64,000 bases of DNA from DASYKS01 sp035995205 (GTDB lineage Bacteria; Acidobacteriota; Thermoanaerobaculia; Multivoradales; UBA5704). The position numbers and the translations under genes are program-made. The notes beneath the pieces are model-generated. The model did no database searches and was not told where the DNA came from. It was given only the letters and a program-made list of their open reading frames with translations. The stretch is taken from contig DASYKS010000035.1 in NCBI GenBank assembly GCA_035995205.1, positions 6,755-70,754 of the forward strand, read 5' to 3'. This document shows positions 33,705 to 41,943 of the stretch, piece by piece (positions within the stretch are counted from its first letter, which is position 1; every line of letters begins with the position of its first letter).

Positions 33705-36473
33705 CTAGTCCGACGATTCCTGGGAGTCGCCGGGTTGCGCGGCGCGCCGGGGCGGCTCGCGCCGTTCGATCCGGCCAGGCTCGGCGGCAATGCCCGAGGC
33801 CGCCGAGAAGGCCGGCGCGGTTTCGCCCGGATCCTGCTTGCCGAAACCGGTGATCAGCTGCCAGGCGCGCTGGAGATCGTCGCCGAAGATCACCAGCAGA
33901 TCGCCGGGCTCGGCGGTGGCGAGCGAGCGCTCGATCGCCTCCTCCTCCTCGTAGACGCCGGGGACAATGCGCTCTTCGGGGAAGCCGGAGGCGATCAGAC
34001 CGCGGCGGAGGATCTCCCCCACTTCTCCCACCTTCCGCCCGCGCTTGTTGTCGTCTTCCCGCAGGATGATCAGATCGAACGCCCGGGCGGCTTCGCGCGC
34101 CAGCTCCAGCAGATCCTCGTCGCGCCGGTCGCCGGGTCCCGCGACCACGCCGATCCGCCGGCCATGCACCGTGAGCGCGAGCACGGTCTCGGCCACCGCG
34201 GCCATGCCGTGCGCGTTGTGCGCGTAATCGAGGATCACCCGGAACGGCAGCTCGTTGTAGAAGTTGAGCCGGCCGGGAGCCTGGAAGAAGTCGGTCGAGA
34301 ACGTGCGCAGGCCGAGGCGGATGTTTTCCAGGGAAACGCCCATGCCGAGCGCTATCCCGACCGCGAACATCGCGTTCTGGACGTTGTGGAGAGCGTGGCC
34401 GTCAACCGTCGCCGGGATCTGATGCGCCCAGAGCACCGGCACGTGCTCCTCGCCGTCGTAGAGCACGATCAGCCGGCCGTTCAGGCTCTCTTCGAGCGCG
34501 ATCGCCCGGCCTTTTTCGCGCACGTGGCGGCGCACCAGCTCATGGGTCGGCTCCATCGTGACGTAGATCGGCTGGCCCGGGCTTTCGGCGGCCATTCGCG
34601 CGACGCGCGGATCATCGGCGTTCAGGACGCAATAGTCCTGCGCCACCTCGACCACCACCTGCTTGATCTCGGCCAGGTCGTCGAGATCGTCGACCCCGCC
34701 GAGCCCCAGGTGGTCGGAGGCGACGTTCAACACCGCCCCCACTTTGCATTTGCGCCAGCCGAGCCCAGAGCGCACGATGCCGCCGCGCGCCGATTCGAGC
34801 ACCGCGGCGTCGACCGTCGGGTCGCGCAGCACCAGGTGGCTCGCCCACGGACCGGTGAGATCGCCGCGCACGGTGAGCTGGCCGTCGATGTAGACCCCGT
34901 CCGAGGTCGCCATGCCGACCGTCCAGCCGGCGAGCTTCAGGATGTGGCCGACCATCCGCGTGGTCGTCGTCTTGCCATTGGTGCCGCTGATCGCCGCGAT
35001 CGGAATTCGATACGGCGTGCCCGGCGGGAAGAGCTGGTCGATCACCGGCCCGGCAACGTCGCGCGGCGTCCCTTCGGTCGGGCTGGTGTGCATGCGGAAG
35101 CCGGGTGCGGCGTTGATCTCGACGATCGCGCCGCCGACCTCCTTGTAGCTGTGTGAAATGTCGGGCGAGATGTAGTCGACGCCGCCGACGTCGAGCCCCA
35201 CCGCGCGCACCGCGCGCTCGGCCATCACCCGGTTGTCGTAGTGGATCACGTCGGTGCGATCGATCGAGGTGCCGCCGGTCGAGAGATTCCCGGTCGAACG
35301 GAGGTAGACGATCCGGCCCTCCTCGGGTATTGATTCGAGGGTCAGGCCAGTGGCCTCCAGCAGGCGCAGCGCCTGGTGATCGACCTCCAGCCGGGTCAAC
35401 ACCTTCTCGTGCCCGACGCCGCGGCGCGGGTCGGCGTTGACCTGATCGATCAGTTGCTCGACGGTTTGCGTGCCGTCGCCCACGACGTGGCCAGGAACCC
35501 GTTCCGCCACCGCGAGCACCTTGCCGGCCACGACCAGGATCCGGTAGTCGTTGCCCGGCTGGAAGGTCTCGACGATCACCGTCCCCGAGCGTTCCTCGGC
35601 TTTGCCGAACGCGGTCTCCACCTGCTCGGGAGTCGTCAGGTTGATCGAAACCCCTCGGCCGTGGTTGCCGTCGAGCGGCTTCACCACCACCGGGAAACCG
35701 AGCTTCTCCGCCGCCGCGACCGCCTCTTCCGCGTCGTAGGCCAGCTGCTGGCGCGGCACGGGCAGGCCGAGATCGTGGAGGATGCGGTTGGTCAGCTCCT
35801 TGTCCGAAGCGATCTCGACCGCGATGTGGCGGGTCTCGCTGGTCACCGTCGCTTGAATCCGGCGCTGGAACTTGCCGTGCCCGAGCTGCACGAGCGAACG
35901 GTTGTTCAAGCGAATCCACGGGATGTCGCGCTCCTCCGCCGCTTTGACCAGCGCCGCGGTCGACGGCCCGAACGCCCGCCGCTGGGCCAGGCGGACCAAG
36001 CGCTCCAGGTGGTGCGGGTAATCGAACGGCTCGGGATCGTAGGCCTCGCGATCGGGCGGCAGCAGGGTCCGGAGCAGCTGGAATGCCAGCTCGCCCGCCC
36101 GCAGGCCGACGCTCTCCTCCATGTAGCTGTAGATCACGTGGTACTGCCCTTCGGGCAGGCCGCGCGAGCGCGTCTTGCCGTAGGTCACGGGGGTGCCGGC
36201 GAGGCACTGGAATTCGAGCGCCACGTGCTCCAGGACGTGGCCCATCCACGTGCCCTCGTCCTCGGTCATCCGCCGGATGAAGCCGCCGGGCACGTCGTAC
36301 GAGCAGGTGTGCTCCGAGAGCGTTGGCATCACGGCGAGCAATCGCTCGACGAAGCCGGGCAGCTTCTGGGTCGGGAACTGCTCCAGCTCGCCCAGGTCCA
36401 CCTTCAACCGGATCACCGGCCGGAGGGCGTACAGGTTGGGCCCACGGTAGACCCGCGTCTCCAGGATCTTCAT
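33705..36473 (-). CDS. cphA: cyanophycin synthetase
   Basis: Makes the storage polymer multi-L-arginyl-poly-L-aspartate from Asp and Arg with ATP. 922 residues in the standard order. The N-terminal domain is 1-160 ('MKILETRVYRGPNLYALRPV'). ATP-grasp spans about 215-470 ('FPVVVKPLDGNHGRGVSINL', 'DYRILVVAGKVLAVAERVPG'). The Mur-ligase-like part starts near 490 with the P-loop 'ISGTNGKTTTTRM' and 'ILDYAHNAHGMAAV'. The C-terminal tail after 'LLVIFGDDLQRAW' is longer than usual and Glu/Arg/Pro-rich. Cyanophycinase is 700 bp away on the same strand, with a toxin-antitoxin pair between them on the other strand. Confidence 0.95.
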   Translation of the reverse strand: MKILETRVYRGPNLYALRPVIRLKVDLGELEQFPTQKLPGFVERLLAVMPTLSEHTCSYDVPGGFIRRMTEDEGTWMGHVLEHVALEFQCLAGTPVTYGKTRSRGLPEGQYHVIYSYMEESVGLRAGELAFQLLRTLLPPDREAYDPEPFDYPHHLERLVRLAQRRAFGPSTAALVKAAEERDIPWIRLNNRSLVQLGHGKFQRRIQATVTSETRHIAVEIASDKELTNRILHDLGLPVPRQQLAYDAEEAVAAAEKLGFPVVVKPLDGNHGRGVSINLTTPEQVETAFGKAEERSGTVIVETFQPGNDYRILVVAGKVLAVAERVPGHVVGDGTQTVEQLIDQVNADPRRGVGHEKVLTRLEVDHQALRLLEATGLTLESIPEEGRIVYLRSTGNLSTGGTSIDRTDVIHYDNRVMAERAVRAVGLDVGGVDYISPDISHSYKEVGGAIVEINAAPGFRMHTSPTEGTPRDVAGPVIDQLFPPGTPYRIPIAAISGTNGKTTTTRMVGHILKLAGWTVGMATSDGVYIDGQLTVRGDLTGPWASHLVLRDPTVDAAVLESARGGIVRSGLGWRKCKVGAVLNVASDHLGLGGVDDLDDLAEIKQVVVEVAQDYCVLNADDPRVARMAAESPGQPIYVTMEPTHELVRRHVREKGRAIALEESLNGRLIVLYDGEEHVPVLWAHQIPATVDGHALHNVQNAMFAVGIALGMGVSLENIRLGLRTFSTDFFQAPGRLNFYNELPFRVILDYAHNAHGMAAVAETVLALTVHGRRIGVVAGPGDRRDEDLLELAREAARAFDLIILREDDNKRGRKVGEVGEILRRGLIASGFPEERIVPGVYEEEEAIERSLATAEPGDLLVIFGDDLQRAWQLITGFGKQDPGETAPAFSAASGIAAEPGRIERREPPRRAAQPGDSQESSD

Positions 36474-36552
36474 TCCACGCTCCGCTCGCGAGTAAAAGGC
36501 GACTGCTTTCTAGCATGCCGGGTGGGGGGGACGGCAAGCGTGCACGACGAGT

Positions 36553-36583
36553 GCTATCGTTTTCAGCGTTTCTTATCGATAGC
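36553..36583. promoter_or_regulatory. 7-bp inverted repeat, probable operator of the BrnTA-like pair
   Basis: GCTATCG (36553-36559) and CGATAGC (36577-36583) are a perfect inverted repeat with a 17-bp spacer, 21 bp before the toxin ATG. Such sites are typical targets of BrnA-type autorepression. It lies in the divergent gap to cphA, so it could also affect cphA. Confidence 0.45.
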
Positions 36584-36604
36584 CTGCGGGGTCGAGAAAG
36601 GCCT

Positions 36605-36892
36605 ATGCCCACGATCGAGACCATCATCTGGCTGGACGAGATCGTTGAGAAATTAGCGCGAAAGCACGATGTCCAGGAACTCGAGGTCTGCCAAGTTCTA
36701 GAAGGGAGGCCTCGTTTTCGCTGGCTCGAGAAAGGGCATCGGCCGGGGGAGGATCTGTATCTGGCTCTCGGACGTACCGAATCGGGCAGATTCCTATCTG
36801 TGTTCTTCGTCTATAGAATCGATCGGTCAGCTCTGGTCGTATCGGCTCGCACGATGTCACCAGCTGAAAGAAGGGGCTATGAGCGCAAATAG
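36605..36892 (+). CDS. BrnT-like RNase toxin
   Basis: 95 residues. The C-terminal 'FFVYRIDRSALVVSARTMSP' followed by 'ERRGYERK' is the BrnT/RelE-like hallmark, and 'IIWLDEIVEKLARKHDV' is the matching N-terminal helix. The central 'RPRFRWLEKGHRPGEDLY' also fits. Predicted to cleave RNA during stress and to be neutralised by the overlapping downstream gene. The order (toxin first) is usual for BrnTA. The start at 36605 is an ATG soon after the operator. A longer frame upstream crosses the cphA promoter and is rejected. Confidence 0.78.
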   Translation: MPTIETIIWLDEIVEKLARKHDVQELEVCQVLEGRPRFRWLEKGHRPGEDLYLALGRTESGRFLSVFFVYRIDRSALVVSARTMSPAERRGYERK

Positions 36893-37136
36893 ATCTTCCG
36901 TTTCTAACGCCGAGAGCTACAAGGAGATCGGTGAGTTCTGGGACCGCAACGACGCCGGCGATTTCTGGGATCAATCCTCTGAAGCCGATTTCGAGGTTGA
37001 CCTCAAGGGCAACAAGTGGTTCTTCGCGCTGGAGCAGTCGCTGGCGGATCGCCTGCACAAAGAGGCGATCGCCCGCGGAACTTCTCCGGAAACCCTCGCC
37101 AATCTTTGGATTCAAGAAAAGCTTACCGGCGCTTGA
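36879..37136 (+). CDS. BrnA-like antitoxin
   Basis: 85 residues, overlapping the toxin gene by 14 bp. 'SYKEIGEFWDRNDAGDFWDQ' followed by 'FEVDLKG' is the BrnA/CopG N-terminal pattern. A ribbon-helix-helix-like stretch ('LADRLHKEAIARGTSPETLA') and 'LWIQEKL' end the protein. It should bind BrnT and repress the operon. The overlap implies translational coupling. Confidence 0.78.
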   Translation: MSANRSSVSNAESYKEIGEFWDRNDAGDFWDQSSEADFEVDLKGNKWFFALEQSLADRLHKEAIARGTSPETLANLWIQEKLTGA

Positions 37137-37174
37137 TCCGGTAGCTATACCCTGCGAAACCGCCGGCCCTCCCC

Positions 37175-38059
37175 CTACCCTTCGCCGTAAGCCACCTCTT
37201 CAGGGTCCAGCACCGGCACCGGAGCTTCTACCGGCGGCAGGCCGCGGCGGGCGTTCAAGTCGTAGCGGGCGCCGTCGGAGAGGACGTCGAGGCGTAGCCC
37301 TAAGAGGGTGAGCGGTTTGCCCGGCAGGGCGTGGTGGGTGTCGGTATAGGTGAGGCCCGCGCCTTCGACGATCGTCACCGTGCCGCTGCCGAGCACCGTC
37401 AGCATGCCGTCGGGCTCGATCAGCGCCGCGGTGTCTTCGTCGATCCCGAGCCCGATCGGGTCGGGGTTGTACGACAGGGCGGTGAGCAGGCGGCCGAGCC
37501 GATCGCGGCGACGGAAGTGCTGATCGATGATCAGGCCGGGGGCGAGCCCCAGACCTTTGGCCATCTGGACCTGGCGCTGGCGCGGCGTGCCGCCCCCTTC
37601 GCCGAACGCGATCATGTGCTCGGAGAGCAGCGAAGCCCCGGCGCTGGTGCCCGCGACCACCATCCCCGCGGCATGGCGCCTCCGGATCGATGCCGCGATC
37701 GGCGTGCCGCCGAGCGCCGAGGTGACCCGCAGCTGGCCGCCGCCGGTCATGAAGAAGCCGGTCGCTCCTTCGAGCGCTTCGACCACCGGGGAGCTGACGG
37801 CAAGCGCCGCCGCCCGGTCCGCCACGTTCAGCACGACGATCTCGCCGACTTCGAGCGCGGTAAACACTTCGCGATATTTCTCTCCGGTGTCGGGCAGCGC
37901 CGAGGCGGTCGCGAGAATCGCGATCTTCGCCTGAGCTCCGCCCGCCGCCTCGACGAAGCGGCGCAGGATCTTGCGCTCGCGCGTCTTGTCCTCGGCGCCG
38001 CCGATGGCGATCAAGAGACCCGGCCGGTGCCCGGGAGCCTGGGAGCCGTTGCTAGACAT
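37175..38059 (-). CDS. cphB: cyanophycinase
   Basis: Serine peptidase of 294 residues that releases beta-Asp-Arg dipeptides from cyanophycin. The nucleophile motif is 'VVAGTSAGASLLSEHMI'; 'GGGQLRVTSALGGTP' and 'GLIIDQHFRRRDRLGRL' are conserved cyanophycinase blocks. 'GLGIDEDTAALIEPDG' is the C-terminal signature. The ATG at 38059 gives the usual start ('GLLIAIGGAEDKTRERKIL'); longer upstream frames are artefacts. With cphA this gives complete synthesis and first-step breakdown of the polymer. The isoaspartyl dipeptidase that would finish degradation is not seen here. Confidence 0.94.
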   Translation of the reverse strand: MSSNGSQAPGHRPGLLIAIGGAEDKTRERKILRRFVEAAGGAQAKIAILATASALPDTGEKYREVFTALEVGEIVVLNVADRAAALAVSSPVVEALEGATGFFMTGGGQLRVTSALGGTPIAASIRRRHAAGMVVAGTSAGASLLSEHMIAFGEGGGTPRQRQVQMAKGLGLAPGLIIDQHFRRRDRLGRLLTALSYNPDPIGLGIDEDTAALIEPDGMLTVLGSGTVTIVEGAGLTYTDTHHALPGKPLTLLGLRLDVLSDGARYDLNARRGLPPVEAPVPVLDPEEVAYGEG

Positions 38060-38115
38060 GGAAGAGAACCTCTCTCTGGGGGTTTCGAACCTAGGCTCGT
38101 GTCGGGGAGAAAATC

Positions 38116-38131
38116 GGGTCGCAGGCGACCC
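38116..38131. promoter_or_regulatory. 16-bp palindrome in the divergent cphB/regulator gap
   Basis: GGGTCGC, AG, GCGACCC forms a perfect inverted repeat centred between cphB (starting at 38059, minus) and the helix-turn-helix gene (starting at 38206, plus). The position suggests an operator for that regulator, which might then control cphB. Confidence 0.4.
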
Positions 38132-38205
38132 CGTGCGGGCCGGAAAATGGTAGCACAAGGGTCGCGAACGCCGCCCTCGCGGGCGAAGCGAGAGGTAGAG
38201 CCGCG

Positions 38206-38763
38206 ATGTACGAGAAACACTTCTTGCGGTTTGCCAAACCCGGAGGTACATTGAGCCCGGTGTCGACCGAAGACCAAGACCAAGATGCCGACGGCGGCTG
38301 GAATCCGGGCGAGGAGACCCGCCGCGCCACCCGCCTGCTCGAAACCCTGACCCACATGCAGGGGCTGACGCGCGGCGAGCTCGATGATCTGCTCGGCGCC
38401 GGCCGCAGTTATTCGAGCCAGCTGTTCGGCCATCGCTTCTCGCCGAAATACGAGCGGATTCTCGACGTGCTCCGCGCGCTCGACATCGAGCCCGGTTTTT
38501 TCTTCCGTGTCCTCTACCCGGATCCATCGGACCGGCCCCGGCCGACGTCGATGTTCGAGCGTTTCTTGAGCCGCCTCCACCCTTCAGCGGAGCCGGCCGC
38601 CGCAAATCCAGCGCCTCCGCCCGCTGCCAAGCCGGCGCGCCTTGATCTCACCGAAGAGAGCTTGGAGCGAAAAATCCGCGCCACCTTGGAGAAGATGCTC
38701 TTCGAGCGCGGCCAGAACGCACCCGCCCGGCCGGCGAAGTCCGCCGCCAAGCGTGAAGACTAG
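38206..38763 (+). CDS. XRE-like helix-turn-helix protein
   Basis: 185 residues. The central part ('TRRATRLLETLTHMQGLT', 'RGELDDLLGAGRSYSSQLF', 'KYERILDVLRALDIEPG') matches an XRE-type helix-turn-helix. A Pro/Ala-rich linker follows, then a charged C-terminal helix ('LTEESLERKIRATLEKML') likely for oligomerisation. Divergent from cphB with a palindrome between them, so it may regulate cyanophycin breakdown. The start ATG has GAGAGG upstream; a GTG 18 codons later is possible. Confidence 0.7.
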   Translation: MYEKHFLRFAKPGGTLSPVSTEDQDQDADGGWNPGEETRRATRLLETLTHMQGLTRGELDDLLGAGRSYSSQLFGHRFSPKYERILDVLRALDIEPGFFFRVLYPDPSDRPRPTSMFERFLSRLHPSAEPAAANPAPPPAAKPARLDLTEESLERKIRATLEKMLFERGQNAPARPAKSAAKRED

Positions 38764-38800
38764 AAGGAAACTCAGTGGGCCAACGGCGCTGCCTGTTTGG

Positions 38801-38865
38801 GTAGGGGCGGAGCTTGCCTCCGCCCGAGATCTGCGACAACCGCGGGCGGAGGCCAGCTCCGCCCC
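38801..38865. repeat. pair of inverted palindromic repeats
   Basis: GTAGGGGCGGAGCTTGCCTC at 38801-38820 continues into CGCCCG. The inverse unit follows at about 38843-38864. Each is a hairpin by itself, and together they are inverted. The first matches the repeat at 24151 in opposite orientation, and the family resembles the repeats at 57.9-58.1 kb. Between convergent genes, so it may also block transcription. A further palindrome, GGGGCGCGCGCCCC, abuts the next stop codon (38939-38952). Confidence 0.65.
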
Positions 38866-38952
38866 TTGTACGCCCGTCCAGCTTCTGTTTCATCCCGCGG
38901 GGCCGGCGCCTGCCGGTGTGGAAGCTAGAAGGTAATGCGGGGCGCGCGCCCC

Positions 38953-40281
38953 TCAAAGCCGCGTTTCGCGCTCCAGCTGGGCGGCGACCGTGCGGATCAG
39001 TGCGGTCGTGGCCTGTTCGGTGCGCGCGGCCTCGCGCAGCAACAGGAACGACGCGAGAGCCTCGCGGCCGATGCCGAGGGCGGAAAACGAGCCGACCAGC
39101 TGATCGGCCGCTTCATAGACCTCGGCGAACCGCCCCTGGCGTACCCAGACCGCCGCGAGATCGAGATCGGCGAGCGCGACGTAAAACGGCATTCCGTGCC
39201 GCTCGTACGCCGTGCGGTTCTCGCGGAAGATCGCCTCGGCCGTGGAGAGGTCGCCCAACCCCGCGGCGATCTTGCCCTCCTGGCCGCGGCGTTTGAGCAG
39301 GTCCATCTCCCCCGCATATTGATGATAGAGGGGAGCCAAGGCGTCTTGCGCCCGGCGCGCTTCCTCGAACCGGTCGAGCAGGATCTCGCAGTCGACCAGG
39401 TTGTGGAACGCGATCCACATCAGCCGGCCGTCGGCGGCCGGATCGAGCTCGTCGAGCGCGGCCAAGAACCGCCGGCGCGCCTCCCCGGGATCTTCGCGGT
39501 AGACCGCGGCGATGCCCTGGAGCACCAGCGCCTTGCCCACCAGGCTCGGCTGCTTCGCCGCGCGGCGGAACGCGATCAGCCGGCCGAGGAACTCTTCCGC
39601 CTCGGCGAACCGCCTTTGATCGATCAGCAGCGAGGCGCCGCGGTCGAGCAGATCGGCGGCAAGGCCCGGATCGGCGGTCCCTTCCTCCCAATGCTCTTCG
39701 GCGGCGATCAGAGAGCGCTCGGCCGCGGCGAGGTCGCCCACCAGCCGCTGCGCGTTGCCCAACTCCGCCCACGTCCGGCAACGCAGGTCGGCGACCTGGC
39801 CGGACGGATGGGCTTCCTGGTCGAGCCGGGCTGCCGTCGCGACCGCAAGCTGCGCCACGCCCAGCGCGCGCGCCGGCGACTCGGTACGAAAACGCTCGAC
39901 GTAGCCGAGCAGAGCCTCCACCCGTGCCCATCCGCGCACGCCGGCCGCGTCCCCCGGCGGCAACGCCTGGAGCGATCGCCGGTCGCCGTCGAGCGCCGCG
40001 GCCACCTCGCGCGCCGCCACCTCCCGTTCGCGCTCCAGGCGGGCGTACACCGCGCGCGCGGCGCGCAACGCGTAGCGGACCGGAAACTCGTAGTTCTCGG
40101 GGCGATAGCGCGGGGCGGTGCCGAACCGTCGACCTTCGAGCACCAGATACGCTTCCGCCGCCGCGTCCTGGCAATCGGGGCACCCGGCGATCAGGTGACG
40201 AATGACCCGCTTCCGCTCGTCCCGGTCGAGACCCCCTGCGATCAGGGCGGCGAAACTCTCGGGGTCAGGGTGATCGCTCAT
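38953..40281 (-). CDS. zinc-finger-like and TPR-repeat protein
   Basis: 442 residues. The N-terminus has an anti-sigma-like zinc-finger motif ('RKRVIRHLIAGCPDCQDAAA', H and CxxC). From about 130 to the end there are helical TPR-type repeats ('WAELGNAQRLVGDLAAAERSL', 'AEEFLGRLIAFRRAAKQ', 'GREALASFLLLREAARTEQ'). Such proteins often pair with ECF sigma factors in Acidobacteriota; the sigma gene in this window is 20 kb away, so a direct pair is not shown. The ATG at 40281 is chosen from the zinc-finger start. Likely cytoplasmic regulator. Confidence 0.75.
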   Translation of the reverse strand: MSDHPDPESFAALIAGGLDRDERKRVIRHLIAGCPDCQDAAAEAYLVLEGRRFGTAPRYRPENYEFPVRYALRAARAVYARLEREREVAAREVAAALDGDRRSLQALPPGDAAGVRGWARVEALLGYVERFRTESPARALGVAQLAVATAARLDQEAHPSGQVADLRCRTWAELGNAQRLVGDLAAAERSLIAAEEHWEEGTADPGLAADLLDRGASLLIDQRRFAEAEEFLGRLIAFRRAAKQPSLVGKALVLQGIAAVYREDPGEARRRFLAALDELDPAADGRLMWIAFHNLVDCEILLDRFEEARRAQDALAPLYHQYAGEMDLLKRRGQEGKIAAGLGDLSTAEAIFRENRTAYERHGMPFYVALADLDLAAVWVRQGRFAEVYEAADQLVGSFSALGIGREALASFLLLREAARTEQATTALIRTVAAQLERETRL

Positions 40282-40391
40282 CGGGGACGCTCCAGGTGAA
40301 TCGGTGACGCCGGTATTCTCGCATGCTCGCGTTCCTGCGAGAAGCGGTCGAAAATCCCGCCCACCGATTCGGTAGGCGGGGCGAGGCTTCA

Positions 40392-40700
40392 TTAGACGCC
40401 AGAGGCGGCGTCCACCGGCCGGCTCCGCTCCCCGGGAGGCGTGACGTCAACGGCGTCACAGGGTCTCGGCTTGCCGTTCGGATCGATGCAGGTGCCGGCA
40501 GTCGGCGGCGGCGCGAGCCTCTCCGCCGATTGGAGCCAACCGCCGAGATCCTCGATCCATGCGGTGAGGCTCCGAACGGAAAGCGCGAAGTCGAACGGCC
40601 GCGCGGCCGCGGGAGCGCTCGGCGCGAACGCGCCGAGCAGGACGATCGCGGCGATCAGCAATAGGCGGGTGGGGCGACACGTGGGGGTGATGGCAGACAT
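40392..40700 (-). CDS. small secreted protein of unknown function
   Basis: 102 residues with a signal peptide ('LLLIAAIVLLGAFAPSAPAAA', about 13-33). The mature part has 'LTAWIEDLGGWLQSAE' and 'GTCIDPNGKPRPCD', with two cysteines that may form a disulfide. GGAGATGAG lies just upstream of the ATG. I recognise no family. The upstream gap is long, so it may have its own promoter. Confidence 0.65.
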   Translation of the reverse strand: MSAITPTCRPTRLLLIAAIVLLGAFAPSAPAAARPFDFALSVRSLTAWIEDLGGWLQSAERLAPPPTAGTCIDPNGKPRPCDAVDVTPPGERSRPVDAASGV

Positions 40701-40963
40701 AGTCTCATCTCCTGTTCCAACAGTTTTTGATTCGGCCGCACGACAAGTGCGACCCGGTGGATTGGCGAATCGGGGGAGAGTGTGCCCGGTTTGTCGGAGC
40801 ATTTCAGCGGTTGGACCACAAATCGGCCCAATCTCGGCCCTTCGCAGAGAAACAGAGAGAAGCGAAGGACGCGCCACGGGGAGCGCACCAATAGAAATCC
40901 GTCCTGAAAACGGAAATCGCGGTTTCCTGCCCGCTCGCGGCGCCGTGCGAGGAAGCCGGACCG
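40701..40963. other. intergenic, no gene seen
   Basis: 263 bp upstream of the small secreted protein. It holds a short hairpin at 40737-40751 (CGCAC, GACAA, GTGCG) and AT-richer stretches but no frame with family features. Probably the promoter and leader of the secreted protein. Confidence 0.4.
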
Positions 40964-41728
40964 TCAGGGCGCGCCGGGTACGTACTCGGCGGCGAGCGCG
41001 AGCGGCGCGATCCGTGCTCGTACCGCGGCCATGAATTCGTCGCCCGGGTCGACCTTGGTGGTGAAGTACGTCGGGTCCTGCTCCTCCCACAGAGGGGTGC
41101 CGCGAAAGCGACCGTACTCGTGGTGGCCGATCAGATAGCGGATCGTCGGATACCGCGCCACCAGATCGGCCACCAGCTTCGCGTCGGCCCGCACCTGGCA
41201 TTCGGTGAGCGGCGCCGTGCTGCCACCGACGTTCTCGATCCCGATCGCGGCCCGGTTCAATCCGATGACATGGCGGGCGATCATGGTCTCCGGGAGAAGC
41301 CGGTAGATCGCGCCGTTCCGATCGACCGCGAACTGGGAGGCGACGTTCACCCGTCCCGCGCGCCGCAGCTCCGGACGGGAAGAAGGAATCTTCGCGGTGC
41401 GGAACGCATTCCAGAGCGCCGGCAGATCGGGCAGCTCGGTCCAATGCAGCACGATCATGCGCGGCACGAAGCGCAGGCCGGCGGCCTCCCGGCCGTAGCG
41501 CTCGCGCACGTATTCGATGGTCAGCCGGGAGCGGCGCCATCCGTGCGGCAGAGGCAGCGGCACGACGGCGAGCCCCGCGCCCTCGGCGCAGTCGATCTCG
41601 GCGGCTTTCGCCCCCGCCGCAGCGCTACGCGCGAGGCGCCCGGCGCAGCCTGAGCCCACGCCCAGGAGCCCGATTAGCAGGGTACTGAAGAGCGCCCGGC
41701 GGGAAGGAAAACCAAGATTTGGCGACAT
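40964..41728 (-). CDS. N-acetylmuramoyl-L-alanine amidase (amidase_2), lipoprotein
   Basis: 254 residues. A lipobox 'LLGVGSGC' ends at Cys28, so it should be lipidated and anchored to a membrane. The amidase_2/AmpD zinc site is visible: His in 'MIVLHWTE', His in 'YLIGHHEYG' and a C-terminal acidic 'TKVDPGDEF'. 'NVASQFAVDRNGAIYRLLPE' and 'IGIENVGG' are family signatures. It cleaves the bond between MurNAc and the stem peptide for wall turnover or recycling. Divergent from the TonB-receptor gene. Confidence 0.85.
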   Translation of the reverse strand: MSPNLGFPSRRALFSTLLIGLLGVGSGCAGRLARSAAAGAKAAEIDCAEGAGLAVVPLPLPHGWRRSRLTIEYVRERYGREAAGLRFVPRMIVLHWTELPDLPALWNAFRTAKIPSSRPELRRAGRVNVASQFAVDRNGAIYRLLPETMIARHVIGLNRAAIGIENVGGSTAPLTECQVRADAKLVADLVARYPTIRYLIGHHEYGRFRGTPLWEEQDPTYFTTKVDPGDEFMAAVRARIAPLALAAEYVPGAP

Positions 41729-41943
41729 GCTCTTGTCCCTCTCCTCGCGGTTCGATGAAGCGCGCCGACCTTAAGACGCCGCTCGAAGATTCGTCAAATG
41801 GACGCCGCCGCTTTGACGCTACGCCCGGTCGCGCTACCATTACGGCCAGCTCTCGGGCCATATCTTCGGATTCGGATCTCGCTGCGGCGCTTGAGACGCG
41901 CGGGCGCTTCGATTCGATCCATCACTTTCAAGGGGAAAGATCG

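Noticed and set aside
36323..36604. Upstream extension of the BrnT-like gene
   Set aside because: It crosses the cphA start region and the inverted-repeat operator, and adds Arg/Pro-rich residues not seen in BrnT.
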